Source: Hortaea werneckii
Lineage: Eukaryota > Ascomycota > Dothideomycetes > Mycosphaerellales > Teratosphaeriaceae
Reading direction: 5' to 3'
Length of the DNA stretch: 64,000 nt
Assembly (NCBI GenBank): GCA_037044905.1
Contig: JBAOKB010000077.1
Coordinates: 62,001 to 126,000 of the forward strand
The stretch's first letter is position 1. Each line of letters starts with the position of its first letter. Position numbers and translations under genes: made by a program. The notes below the pieces were generated by a model that made no database searches, was not told the origin of the DNA, and saw nothing but the letters and a program-made list of their open reading frames with translations. Of this stretch, positions 30,230 through 41,464 are shown piece by piece.

Positions 30230-31293
30230 ATGACATCCGCCATATGCCGAAGAGGGAGCAGTATTCTTGCGGCCATCTTCATCATATCGACCCTCTTGTA
30301 CCTCCACCAAAGTTAGATCCGGGACCCAGAGTCACACGGAACCGTAGTCAGCTCCTCATCTCAATCGCAAGCTGCAAACGCCACTTTGGGGTTCGGTACA
30401 ATTCTTGTTCTGACAACTGACATGACCTCGTGGCGTATACAAGGGTTGAGAAAGGCCGCCGAAGCTGTTGGAATCACTTTGACTATCCCGAAACTTGCCC
30501 TTCCAGATGAGGACCTCGTTCATGCGGCACCAACAGACACAGATGATCCAAACTCTGTGTTAGACTCTTATCGGGCGGCACTCAGCCATGTCTCACTGCT
30601 GGAGCACTTTCTGGATACTGGACTTGAAACCGCATTAATATTCGAAGATGACGTCGATTTTGGTCTCAGCATCAAAGATCAAATGACAGCTTTGTCCGAC
30701 ACCCTCTGGTCGAATGCCGGCTCTACTGCAGCCGATCACCCTGAGGATCCTTTCGACATGGCATCATGGGACATCTTGTGGCTTGGTCATTGCGGCCTAG
30801 AGCTCGTAGCAAATACGCACATCATACATTACAATGATCCCAACGCTCTTGGCTGGGATCGCCTTACCGGTTGTCTGAACGACTGGTACACACAACAGCG
30901 AAATAGCGGGGTGTCACAGACGGTGCTGCAAGGCGTTGCTCCCATAGGCTCATACGCTTATGGAGTAACTCGTGAGCGAGCTGCGTCCTCGTCGAAGAGA
31001 ACACCAACCGGACAGGCAGGGCTTTCGACTTCACGCTCCATCGTGACTGTAAAGGCCTGCATCAGCGGTGCACTGCACCAGTGCCCGAGCTGTTCCATCA
31101 CCACAAAGTTATTGGTGAGAAATCGATTGGAGTGGAAGGGGAGGTGGTACCACAGGACTTGGCATGGTACCGGAACCAGCATATGTGGACATTCAATGTT
31201 GAGTGGAGCGCGAGATGTAATGCGGCGGGTACAGGCGAGAAGGTCTCCGGTCGACGGCGATGTATGCCTGGCCTGTATGATTGGCCTTTTTGA
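30230..31293 (+). pseudogene. GT25-like glycosyltransferase, disrupted by a stop and a frameshift
   Basis: Resembles fungal glycosyltransferase family 25 proteins, Golgi type II membrane enzymes. The ATG at 30230 starts a short basic tail and a membrane anchor (SSILAAIFIISTLLYLHQ). An in-frame TAG at 30314-30316 follows. The frame reopens without shift and reads TILVLTTDMTSWR, then the DxD-like ALIFEDDVDF and the WDILWLGHCG segment. Near 30970-30995 the frame must shift to reach AFDFTLHRDCKGLHQRC, PELFHHHKVIG and the C-terminal Trp-rich end at 31293. A 44-nt intron (30972-31015) could also bridge this point but is very short, lacks a clear branch site, and removes sequence that looks coding. 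TAG could derive from CAG by one C-to-T change. Two independent lesions argue for a pseudogene, unless both are consensus errors. Confidence 0.65.
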
Positions 31294-31446
31294 GAGACCT
31301 CACCAGATGTGAGATCATTTCATTGAAGCTGGAAAGCGGTTTTCTGTATCACACTAAGCGATTTACACGGCTATAGAATCTGTAAGATAACTCATTTCAT
31401 GCTCATCTGTCCCAGACCGCCTCAGACACTGCGCTTCCAGCTTGAG
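31294..31446. other. Short 3' spacer between convergent genes
   Basis: About 150 bp between the GT25 relic and the DUF3238-like gene. Nothing recognised. Confidence 0.5.
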
Positions 31447-32495
31447 CTAGAAAGACACCCTGCCACTGAAAGGTCGATCGACGCCGTTCCACGTCGCTAG
31501 CGACGTCGGATCACTACCCGGATCAGGGCCCAACTGCTTGATTTTGTAGGGACCCTTACCGTCAATCATCACATAAGCCTCGAAAGAAGGAAAATCATCG
31601 ACCTTCCCGGAGAACTCAACAAACTTGTTGACCCGGTCAATAGTAAGAGTACCCTCGTAATCAATCTTCGGCGCTCCTGGCACAAGCGGATTGCCAGCAC
31701 CAGCTTTAAGCTCGAGGGAAACTCGACTCGCAGAGCCCCCGGCCACTTCAGTGAACTTCATGCCTTCATTCCCCGCGGTGCCTTCATCCTCGACAGAACC
31801 GTCATCGCAGTCGACTTTAGTCGTCGGAGAGCAGAAGTGCTGCTGCTGCATCTTATAACCTTTGGAGCCCATATCTGGACCAATCTGGACCCAAGCGCGG
31901 GAGTGCATGCGCGCAGTGGCTTTATCATCGCTGCTGAAACTGCGTTGATCACCGAGGAAACACCCTCCAAAGACCGGGAGGAATGTTGTAAGGCCCTCGA
32001 TCATGGTTTTGCCGGGGTGATTCGGCCAGGGTTTCGTCACATCCTCGAAGTGCAGCGGGATGAAGGCGTTCATCCAGAAGTAGACGGCGACATTTCGGGA
32101 AGCCGGAGTCTTTGGAGGAGCGTCGAAGACGCAGCATTGGACGTCTTGGGACCTGGGCAGCGGTTCTTGACAAAGGTACCATCGCATGATGTCGCTGCGG
32201 TCTTCGGGTTATTGAGACATACGCCACCGTTGCCGGCCGTATCCTTGCATTGCTTGGTCAGGCAACATTTGACATCCGCCGGATCGTTAGGGCAGAGGTT
32301 GGTGATGGTGAAGGCTAGGAGAAGTAGATCAGAGGATCGGAAATCAATTTCTCACTGACGGATTGACTTACAATTTCTACAGTCTTTCGTGTGGACGCAA
32401 GTCCCCTTGATACCATCGTAGTTGCAAGTGTCGCCGACTTTACCAAGCACAAAAGGTGCTAAGGCGAGCAGGAAGTGGAAGGACGTCAGCTTCAT
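31447..32495 (-). CDS. Secreted Cys-rich protein with DUF3238-like C-terminal domain, frameshifted
   Basis: Starts at 32495 with a signal peptide (MKLTSFHFLLALAPFVLG) and a 57-nt intron (32371-32315). The N-terminal domain is Cys-rich (CNYDGIKGTC, CPNDPADVKCC, GTFVKNRCPG), a pattern found in secreted fungal wall- or murein-associated proteins. The frame must shift by one base near 32140-32147 (a missing base in AAGACGTC) to continue into DVQCCVF and the long C-terminal frame. That domain carries AVYFWMNAFIP, FLGDQRSF and a beta-rich end, resembling DUF3238 proteins of bacteria and fungi; this family call is moderate. No catalytic residues are known. Intact length would be about 325 residues. 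One-base loss may be real or a consensus error. A cell-surface or antimicrobial role is speculation. Confidence 0.6.
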
Positions 32496-33339
32496 TGTCC
32501 AGGTAATTGTCAAAATGTGGCGAAGGGATTGAATGCCTTTCGTGAAGGTTATGATGATTTGTACGTCGCCAAAAGCCAGGACACAGCAGCTCTCTTTATA
32601 CCCAGCTTCTCAGTGTGCCTCCGACGACTGCATTTGGTGGCATGACATCGAAGCTGAACCCTCCTCGCTAACGCATGGTAGCACAAGGAGTCAGTACAAG
32701 AAGAAGCTCACCACTAAACTTATCTCCTCTCTTATAGATACCACTTCCTACTCGGCAAGTGAAACACACCGTAGCTGCCTCCGCCTGGTGTGGAATGCAT
32801 GGACGGCAGCCTTCTTCGACAACGGGTGGCATACATCGGTGCCTAATGGCTTTTTCCAGGTGTTATCAAGCGCTTTACTGCATTCATGATGGTCCAGCAT
32901 AGCGTGGCGCCTGTTGGTGTGACCTTTACAAAGGGCTGGGAATGTGGAGGGCGAGCGTGGCTTGCGCGACTGCAGCGCCTACACATTGGCAAGGGCGTGC
33001 AGTGCAAAGAAACTCGTCTTTCCATCACATGCAAGATGCGGGCAAGACTGGGGCGAGCAAGACTGTGCTGCATCGCTGCCGTGTTATCGGACAATTGCCA
33101 TTGGAGTCTGGTATGATGATCAGGTCAATACTGCAAGTTGCTGCAAAGCTGTTGGCACAATGCAGTAGCTTCGCGGCGAAAATGCTCAATTATTTGAAAT
33201 TATTTGAGAAAGTGCTTGCGACCAGTCAGTCCTTTCCTCCTCACCACGTCTTCAACTTCGATGCTTCGCACAACACTCTCGCTTTTTTGAAAACCGCAAA
33301 GCCTGCCCTGCCGTACAACTCTACGAACCCCCGATATAG
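32496..33339. other. Intergenic region; no gene recognised
   Basis: About 840 bp upstream of the DUF3238-like gene. Overlapping open frames of up to 156 codons on both strands show no domain. Confidence 0.5.
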
Positions 33340-33714
33340 CTACGAGCCGAAGATTTCATCCTTTCGACTTATAGCTGTCCTTTTGCCGGTCCACACTTGT
33401 TCCGTGTCATAAGCGGTATCCAGTGAGATCTTGCCTTTGGTTTTCAGCCCAATCTTTGCTGGGGGTTTACTCTGTGCAGTCGCCCGATGCGCGCTGTCGA
33501 GAGCCCTTTCACCGATCACCTTGGCAGCTTTGGCGGCTTTGCGTAGATTCTTTGGGTCTTCTTCGTATCTGAAAGCCATCGAGCTAGGAGGACTGATGGA
33601 TTCTGGTGTTCCCGGGCTCTGTGGCGGACTTTCGAAGGCCTCTCCAAAAAGCATGTAATGGCTGCTGCTATCATTGCTGCTGCTGTCATTCTTGCTGCTG
33701 CTAGAGTTTGCCAT
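33340..33714 (-). CDS. Hypothetical Ser-rich small protein
   Basis: A 124-codon frame from ATG 33714 to TAG at 33340. The N-terminus is Ser/Asn-rich, encoded by imperfect AGC repeats (33658-33712). The middle is Pro/Ser-rich and the second half is Lys/Ala-rich (RKAAKAAKVIGERALD). No signal peptide, membrane segment or known domain. Coding status is uncertain; it could be a genuine lineage-specific protein or a chance frame. Confidence 0.4.
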   Translation of the reverse strand: MANSSSSKNDSSSNDSSSHYMLFGEAFESPPQSPGTPESISPPSSMAFRYEEDPKNLRKAAKAAKVIGERALDSAHRATAQSKPPAKIGLKTKGKISLDTAYDTEQVWTGKRTAISRKDEIFGS

Positions 33715-34036
33715 GGTTTGTTAATATGGCTCGACTGGAGAAAGAGTTGATGCGGTGCCCAGAGGTCAAGTTGTTGCTGTTGTGTTACATGGCGATAGGA
33801 GATCTACGGCAGTACTTATACTCTACCGCAGCCTTTCAACGTGAACAATGGCAGCGAGTTGAAACATCTGGGGATATCACGGTAGGCCGGAAGTGAGACA
33901 TAACTTACTCTCTCACATTGCAAGTGTCTTTGACATGTCTTGGCTGGAGGATAGTGCCATGAATGAACAAGCGTCAAGTGCTCCTCGCAGCAAACACCAT
34001 GACTGAGAGAAACATCGGCTCAATTGTAAGATGGCA
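33715..34036. other. Intergenic spacer; nothing recognised
   Basis: 322 bp between the Ser-rich frame's start and the end of the copper chaperone gene. No feature seen. Confidence 0.5.
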
Positions 34037-34347
34037 CTACACACTCTGCGGCACACCGTCTGCCTCGCCCGAGTTCACTGTCTTCCCTGTCTTCTTGATC
34101 TTCTCCAGCACTGTCGCGTAGTCGACGCTGTCTTCAGTCTTAACGGTCGCAGTCTGGCTGTCGAGCGACACATCGAAGTCCTTGACGCCTATAGTCTCTA
34201 GTCAGTATCCCACAGCCTTGATACTAATGCATCCCAATCGTGATTTGGAGAGCATGTACCTTCCAGCTTCTTCAGCACTCTTTCAATTGCACTTGAGCAC
34301 CCGCCGCAGGTCATTGTGACGTTGAATTTGTAGTTGTGTTCCGCCAT
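34037..34347 (-). CDS. ATX1: Atx1-type copper chaperone
   Basis: Cytosolic metallochaperone that hands Cu(I) to the secretory-pathway P-type ATPase (Ccc2). Two exons (34347-34260, 34188-34037) are separated by a 71-nt intron with a GTACAT donor and an acceptor ending ATAG. The 79-residue product is a single HMA domain. The Cu-binding motif MTCGGC lies at about residues 12-17, followed by SSAIERVLKKLEG, and the C-terminal half has the usual KTG loop (KIKKTGKTV). Length and motif match the family closely. Too short to have been obvious as a single frame. It is intact, although genes on both sides carry frameshifts. Divergent from the sulfatase at 34797. Confidence 0.93.
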
Positions 34348-34796
34348 ATTGCAAGTGGATTTCTTGCCGAGTTAATGGTATCTCGAGTCGGTTCTGGTGT
34401 TGATTGTGGATGTAATCGTTACCGGCAGCGCTGAGGTTTGATTGGTAATCGGTCAGTTCGGGAAGGGCGGCAACGTGACTTGGAGAGAGAAGGAGAGTTC
34501 GTTTGCGCGGTTGAGAAGATAAAGTGATACTTGTCTTTCTGCTGATACTATACAGCGGTTTTCGCAGCTGATACACCACTTACGGCCAGCTTGCGTCGTG
34601 TTAATAGCCATGAGCAAGTTTTCCGGCTATTTTCGGACGTTCCTGCGCTACTTCCGTATATGGCAAGCCTGGAGCGGGAATTGCCGCCGCATCAACCACC
34701 CATTTCCCGATGACATCTATATTAACTGCATCTTTCAACGGACGACTGACTGCAAGAGTGAAGGACTGAAGATTCCCTGGGCTTACATATATAATC
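34348..34796. other. Divergent promoter between ATX1 and the sulfatase
   Basis: 450 bp. No motif could be assigned with confidence; short frames lack domains. Confidence 0.5.
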
Positions 34797-36777
34797 ATGA
34801 GTCTCGGGCAGCTGGCCTGCCTTTACCTGGGGGCATTGTGTCTCCTTCCTATTGCCTGTGTGGGCCGCCGAACATGAGCAACATCCTTTGATGCCAGCCG
34901 ACGTGCCTAGAGACACCAACAAGAAACCCAATATGATCTTCATCCTCACCGATGATCAAGATCTTCACATGGACTCCCTCTCGTATATGCCTATCTCCAA
35001 GAGCATCTTGTCAAGAAGGGAATATCCTACGACCGCCACTACTGTACTGTGGCACTTTGCTGTCCCTCGCGAGCTTCGCTCCTCACCGGAAAGGCCGCTC
35101 ATAATGTCAATGTCACAGATGTAAATCCACCGTACGGGGGCTATCCTAAGTTTGTTTCTCAGGGCTTCAACTCCGCTTACCTTCCACTGTGGCTCCAAGA
35201 AGCAGGTTACAATACTTACTATACCGGGAAGTTGTTCAACGCTCACAGCATTGACAACTACAACTCTCCCTTTGCTGCCGGGCTGGAACGGGAGTGACTT
35301 CTTACTGGATCCATTCACTTATGAGTATCTCAATGCCACTATGCAACGGAATCGCGATGACCCTGTCAGCTACGAAGGCCAATATTCTGCCGACGTCGTC
35401 GCTAGCAAGGCTTATGCCTTTCTTGATGAGGCCATTGAGGCGAGGACCAAAGGTGACCGCCCTTTCTGGTTAGGCATTGCTCCAATGGCTCCGCACTCAA
35501 ACAACCACCACAACGAACGAAGCATCGACGGCAACTTCACCGAGAAATCCGTCACCATGTCTCCACCTGTCTCTGCAGAACGCCACAAACATCTCTTCCA
35601 GGACGTCAAGGTGCCTCGGACACCCCATTTCAATCCCGATCATCCAAATGGCGTATCCTGGATTGGCCAGCTACCGCAGCAAAACGAGACAAATGTAGAT
35701 TATAATGATGAGTGGTACCGTTCCCGACTTCGAGCCCTTCAGCCAGTCGACGAAATGATCGACGAAGTGTTCCGAAAGTTGGAAGAAGCTGGCATTACCG
35801 ATGAGACGTACGTTTTCTTTTCAACGGACAACGGCTACCATATTGGGCAACATCGCTTGCAGCCAGGCAAACAATGTGCGTACGAAGAGGACATCAATGT
35901 ACCATTCATTGTTCGCGGACCAGGCGTGGCAAGTGGTCAGAGGACCGATCTCGTAAGTACGCACACAGATCTTGCGCCTACATTTCTACATCTTGCTGGC
36001 GTGGATGATCGTACAATGGAGAAGTACAACTTCGACGGCCAGGCCATGCCTCTTACTTCCAGCTTCGGAGATCTTGACTCCGACCGTAAATACTTCCACC
36101 GACGTACTGAACATGTGAACGTGGAAATGTGGGGCATCATCATGTCGGAAGGCAAGCATGGACAAGTCTTGCATCCGAATCATACGTACAAGGCCCTTCG
36201 TCTTGTCGGCGAAGACTACAATCTTCTCTATACCGTCTGGTGTAGTAACGAACACGAGCTTTACGACCTGAACAGGGATCCATGGGAAATGGAGAACCTA
36301 TACACTCGGGATGATAACCGTGTATTAAGCTTTATGGGGACGAACAAGGGTTCAAGAGACATGGACGTTGGGGGTTCCCAAGACCACGAAAGCATCAGCC
36401 AGGATGAATCCCGGGCAGCCTTTACGGAAGCAAATCAACACGTCGGCTACACCAAGCTTTCCAACTCAAGTCACGAGAACAGCACCGTATCAATACCGCG
36501 CCTCATGTCCCGGCTAGACACCCTCCTCGTCGTGCTCAAAACCTGCAAGGGCAGGCAATGTACGCATCCATGGGAGGTCTTGCATCCGGGAGGTGATGTA
36601 CAAGATATTCACGACGCTCTCAATTCTGACTTCGATGAGTTGTACGAGATTCAGCAGCAAAGAGTGTACTTTGAGAAGTGCGAGAAGGGGTATATTGCCG
36701 AGAGTGAGGGGCCGGATGGACCGAAGATGTGGGGCGAAGGGGGTGTGGGGGTTATGTGGGATGAGATGGCTGTCTGA
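34797..36777 (+). CDS. Secreted arylsulfatase family protein with three N-terminal frameshifts
   Basis: Type I sulfatase (alkaline phosphatase-like fold) hydrolysing sulfate esters. The ATG at 34797 begins a signal peptide (MSLGQLACLYLGALCLLP). The frame then shifts at three places: 34840-34866, before AAEHEQHPL; 35000-35004, before KKGISYDRHYCTVALCCPSR; and 35280-35285, before WNGSDFLLDP. Each shift is one base, and the sequence on either side is well conserved. Metal-binding ILTDDQD and the formylglycine signature CCPSRASLLTG (first Cys is the modified residue) are present, as are TGKLF, the GIAPMAPHS motif and FFSTDNGYHIGQH. From 35286 to the stop at 36777 the frame is open. The total would be about 660 residues. 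Such proteins also need a formylglycine-generating system. The gene is either a pseudogene or affected by consensus errors. Confidence 0.82.
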
Positions 36778-39044
36778 TCTACTGACCGTGGAAGCCCGTG
36801 GACTTGGACGGCGGAAGTCCTGGTGTAAAGACCGCTCCTGCGGTTGGGAAAACTTGGAGCTCAATGGGCCAGGTGCGAGCTGATGATCTTCGACCCCTAG
36901 ACTACAACTTCGGCTCGACTTCTCTGTCAGCAAGCCATCAGGCGATATGATACACCCACCCGCTGTTAAGACATACGGTGGTATCGCTGAGTCCATGAGA
37001 GTTGAGATGGCGTGATGTGCTCAGAACAGAGCACTTTGCGCTGAAGTCAGCCGCTGTCTACGCGCGAACCGCAAGCCATCATGTTCAACAGCGAATGCGG
37101 CCTTGTTATATCTAACGCTGAATTCCTTTGCTTGTTTCTGCAAGCCAGGCCAATGAGATATACCCACGTAGCGAAATCAATCACCTGAGGGTGGTTCGTG
37201 GATAACGGGCAAGTTCATGAGGTACCTCGTCTGCGTTCGCTGATTCCTTTCGCTCGGAGAAGTACTTTTAATCTCCTGATGGCGAGAGACAGATCAGTCA
37301 GGCGCTCCTACCCCGACCACTGCGCCCGAGCGCGCCGGACATCCGGAAGTTGTTTTGTTTGTCCTACAGCGGAGCGAGCGGTCCTGCTGCGGTTTGAAAT
37401 GTACACTGCCAGCCGGAGGCCAAGATGAACTGGAGCGAATTCCAGTCTACTATGATTGACACGCCTTCGTGAGACCATGGCAGGTTTCGCGGTGATATAG
37501 ATGCCTCAGCACCTAAGAGTGGTCCTCGAGGCACCACCATCGACGATGGACCAAGCAAGGGCAGCAATGAGGACGAAGAGAAGGTCGAATGTCCGCGGTA
37601 CATAGCGCGATCGAGAGTTGTTAGCCAGGCAGACGTTGGATCGAGCTTTTTCCCGCTTATCTGACTGCACATAAGCACCACAAGCATACTTTCAGCGGTA
37701 CAACGGCTTTTGGTGACGACAATTGATCACAAGGAACCACCGCAACCACCAGATCGTCCCGTGTCGCATTATCCAACGGACCGTCACCAATCAATGCTTC
37801 CCGTCCGTAGTAGTAGTACCACAAGAAAAGGTTTCTTGGTTGGAACCACTCCACTACTTCCCGCTTTTGCATCAAAGGTGAACAGGCAAGCAAGGCTCTC
37901 GTTGAGCAATATTTGTTTCTCAAGCTCTCACACACTGGTCTCGCATACGATGTAGAGGCGCGGGTATACCACGTAAGCCGACCTGGCACCGTCCAGCCCC
38001 GATGCAGGAACGAACATGCAGGCACACGTTGCAAGAGGCCCTGCATGATTTTTGAAACCCCGACCCCCTTCTGAGCCTCTCAGATCAAAGCGCTTGTTTC
38101 AGAAGGCTATTCTAGAAAAGGACGGGGCTTTTTGGTGGCTTTATTGTTAAGTGCCAATGAGGACGTTGACTACCGAGCGGCACACGTAAGCCTACGAGGC
38201 TCAAGCCATTAAAATCCAGTGTTATAGTCTGCGTGGGAGGATCGGCATTCAAGGGAGCACACCCGATTGCTTCAACGGTGATGTTAGCAGGAGTAAATAA
38301 TGGGCTGTTGTAACTTGCAATTGGGTTTCAGCGGGCAGGGGAAAACGCGGACGTTGCTTTGTGCATACCATTGTAGTCAACGGTTTTGGCAGAAGAGGGT
38401 TGTCGATGCCCAAGGGGCGACTGGTGCAAGGAAGACCCTGTAGGCCTTTTGACATTAAAACTGATGACAATGACTGCCATACAAGAACGTGGCTGTCATA
38501 ATTGGATGAAGTAGATGTCGGCAGGAAAGTCTGGGTGTGATCGAACTGTCATTGTGGCAAACAGTATCCTAATAGTACAATCTCAAAAGTGCGAGTCTGC
38601 TCGCTACAGTTCTAATTCTTACATCCTCTTTCCCCAAAACTCCATCGCTCGCTTGTAACGCACTGAACAGAATCCAACAACAGAAATAACAGGTTTTTTT
38701 GCGACTTTCGCAGTGTGTTGTGGTCTCAATCGATACAGGAAGATGAACCAGCAGGATCTCTCCACAGTGTTGAAAAGGGTTGATCATTGAATGGCGAGCC
38801 GTGTCAATTCGAGGGAGTCGTTGGCAACGAAAGGCTAAATAGTTGCTTTCCAAGTTTTCGGCGTCTGCAGATTCGCTGTCTCGATTCCGAGAGATGCTGC
38901 AGCGAAAAGGTCTACCGAACTGCGTATTCGAGTAACGAGTGTGGTTATGAGCATGCGACGACCAGCGAGATGCTCAGTTGCTGAGGCTAGAATCATGGTC
39001 CCGGTTTGGCGTTTGATCTGTGGCGATACGGTGTTGGATTTGGC
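36778..39044. other. Gene-poor region; no convincing gene
   Basis: 2.3 kb. The longest frame of note is 37657-38046 on the minus strand (129 codons), with a Trp/Tyr-rich patch (NLFLWYYYYGREALIGDG); it may be a relic but no family was recognised. No repeats or RNA genes seen. Confidence 0.45.
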
Positions 39045-39530
39045 TTAAAGCCCAGCGTGACTGCATTCACCGAAACTTCCGGGCTCTACGGTGGGAGTAG
39101 TCAAAGGAGGCAGCGTTGCAGAATCACGACGCTTCAGGTCGGTGGATGGCGCGGCTGAAGGCTGGCCGAAGATACGGCGGCTGCGGCGACGAACAGATGC
39201 CATGGTGGAGAACCTTGGTGGCGAAGATAGTCCGTCTGTCCTCGCAGCTGGGGTTTCGAATATGGTCGGGAAGGCCTGAGCGAGGCCCGGTAGCGGGTCG
39301 ACAGGGTTGCATGCTGCTGCCTCATTGGTAATGGCTTCCAACTCTTGCTGCTTGATTGATATCGCGAAGGACGTCTTTAGTCCAGTGGAGTCGGATGGAA
39401 GCTCCATGAAGCTGGGTCGCCGAGCCTCGTGTCTATTGGCATTGGTAGAAGGTGACATTTGCGCAGGTCGCGACAAGCATGACAGGCAGGGTGCCTGTGG
39501 GAAAGACACACGCGGGCACAGGTGATCCAT
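39045..39530 (-). CDS. Hypothetical protein, unknown function
   Basis: A 161-codon frame. ATG 39530 is the first start; ATG 39458 (MSPSTNANRHEARRPSFMEL) is an alternative and gives 137 residues. The sequence is Ser/Pro/Arg-rich with a helical stretch (ISIKQQELEAITNEAAACN) and a basic patch (SVRRRSRRIFGQ). No signal peptide, membrane segment or known domain. The composition is protein-like, but coding status is unproven. Confidence 0.4.
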   Translation of the reverse strand: MDHLCPRVSFPQAPCLSCLSRPAQMSPSTNANRHEARRPSFMELPSDSTGLKTSFAISIKQQELEAITNEAAACNPVDPLPGLAQAFPTIFETPAARTDGLSSPPRFSTMASVRRRSRRIFGQPSAAPSTDLKRRDSATLPPLTTPTVEPGSFGECSHAGL

Positions 39531-41464
39531 TGTGGTGGAAGAAGGGTCTGGCTGAAGGTTCCAAGGAGAAGGGACGACCCTTTGAAAGAGTTAAGAGTTG
39601 TGGCCGTTGTTTGCAACGTACAACGGGCAAGGGAAATAGGATATATATGTCCTATGGAAAACAGATGGCGGCCATCTGATGCTTTGATCACGCTGTCAAC
39701 AGAACCAGCCGACACCTGACGTGGCCACCGCTGGCTGGGTATAGGTGACCGTTACTATATAAACATTGAAAGTGAGGCACGGATTTGCTCATCATCAGGT
39801 GGCGCAATGCAGGACGGTGCGAAGGATTTTGGCGCTTGTCGAACCCAATGGATCAGGAACAAGCGATCTTGTTACCCAATCTGGTACAGTGGTCATGCGA
39901 GGAACAGGCAAGAGCTTTACCCACGCTGGTTAGCCTATCGCCTGGGCCTGCGAAACTTCATACCGGGGCTGCCGCAAGAGGCGTTTCCAAGTGCCTGGTA
40001 GCTGCGTGGCACGGACCGCAGCATATCTCACAACTGCGCACCCGCGTGTATTGTCTTAAAATGTTTCACATCACCAGCTAAACTAGCACATGGGGCTCGT
40101 GAGCATGGCGTTGTCCAATATTCTCCTTTGCAGCCACCAAGCAAGGCTGGGACTTTGTCCAAGTCTGGATTACGACATCATCAGGAGAGGCTTTACGAGA
40201 AAGGTCAAGACGGGACCTCAGAAGCTTCGTATACTCTCACCTCCACTGTGATGGACCAGCCGGAGAAGTTCGCCTGACCCATGTCTGCATGCACTCGGTT
40301 TCACACAGCAACAGGGTAGAAATGCAAATCATAGACGTCGCACACGGATTGCCACGGAGCCAGGTAGCTGGAATTTTGTGGCAGATCAACGGCGATCCTG
40401 AGGTCTTGGCCTTAATATAGGTCGTAGTATTGCATAGGAGAGTGCGCCCGAGTGCCCTTAAACGCCACAATATTGGCGGACAAAGTTACTAGGATCGGGC
40501 GATTCCTCACACATTTTACTGCACGTCAGCCGGTCAGCGCATCATGGACTGCTTCTATTGTTCAGGCCGGTTTTCCAGCTCGCCATTGTGATGAAGGCGT
40601 TCTTTGAAGTCTAACTCCAGGTAGAGATGCTTCGGAGTTGGGCGTTACTTGTGGAGCATGGGGCAGGCGGGCAGCGATCAAGGCAAACGTCCTCGAAACT
40701 TTAAGATTGCATTGGCTAGCAGGCTGGCCATAGCTTTTCTAAACCGGGCCCTTGGACATGCTCAAGACTTGTCAGTCCACCCTCCTCCACAGGCTCCGCT
40801 CATAAACGATGCCACAGCAACAAATATGCTTCAACTTCTCCTCGCCCAGCCAATCCCAAAGCAGCGTCGACGATGGCCAGGGTTTTGATTGCGACGTGCC
40901 TATGATGCTTTGGCCGATTTACATCTAACTACACCCCCGGATTGTGACCTGTCACATTTGTGACTGCTCCCGAACACTCTCTGTGCTTTAACCCTGGCCA
41001 TTTGGTGCAAATCTGTTACAGATTGGGCAAACGCATGGAAGCTCACGTGCCATTAATCAGGAAAGGGCTGTCAAAGGGGAGAATGCAGCAGGGCGCTGAT
41101 AATCTCCGCAATCCTTTGCCCTATCAGGGATGACACGGTGCACTGCAAGAAAACAGATGGATTTGGCACGAAAGTGATCGTCTACATGTAATCTATCTCT
41201 GCGATCGAGTGCACTCGGTCGTCCGCTGTCATGTGCGTCTTTGATCTTTGGGGGCCAGTCCCAAGTGTTCTCCAGGATTTCGGCCCGCATGTCGTTCCTC
41301 GGCTCTTCGGTTATGGCCACCCCTCTCCACATCTCACGATGCGCAGCTGGATAGGTTTCAATAAAAGGCATCCATTTGTCGGATACACAATATCACGTCT
41401 AACACGCAAGTTTCATTGAAGCAGGAACCTCTGTCTGATCCAATTTCATACCGATTGATACACC
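39531..41464. other. Gene-poor region upstream of the thiolase
   Basis: 1.9 kb. A TATA-like CTATATAAAC sits near 39755-39765 on the + strand, followed by only short frames (64-98 codons) with no domain. The right end is the thiolase promoter. Confidence 0.45.

Noticed and set aside
30972..31015. A 44-nt intron restoring the GT25 frame
   Set aside because: Below the usual fungal size, no clear branch site, and the removed sequence looks coding (VEENTNRTG in the third frame). Kept as an alternative rather than the preferred model.
37657..38046. 129-codon minus-strand frame with a Trp/Tyr-rich patch
   Set aside because: Some protein-like composition but no recognisable family and no flanking exons; not listed as a gene.
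39807..40001. 64-codon frame downstream of a TATA-like box at about 39757
   Set aside because: No domain, no signal peptide and no splice support; the TATA-like sequence alone is not enough.
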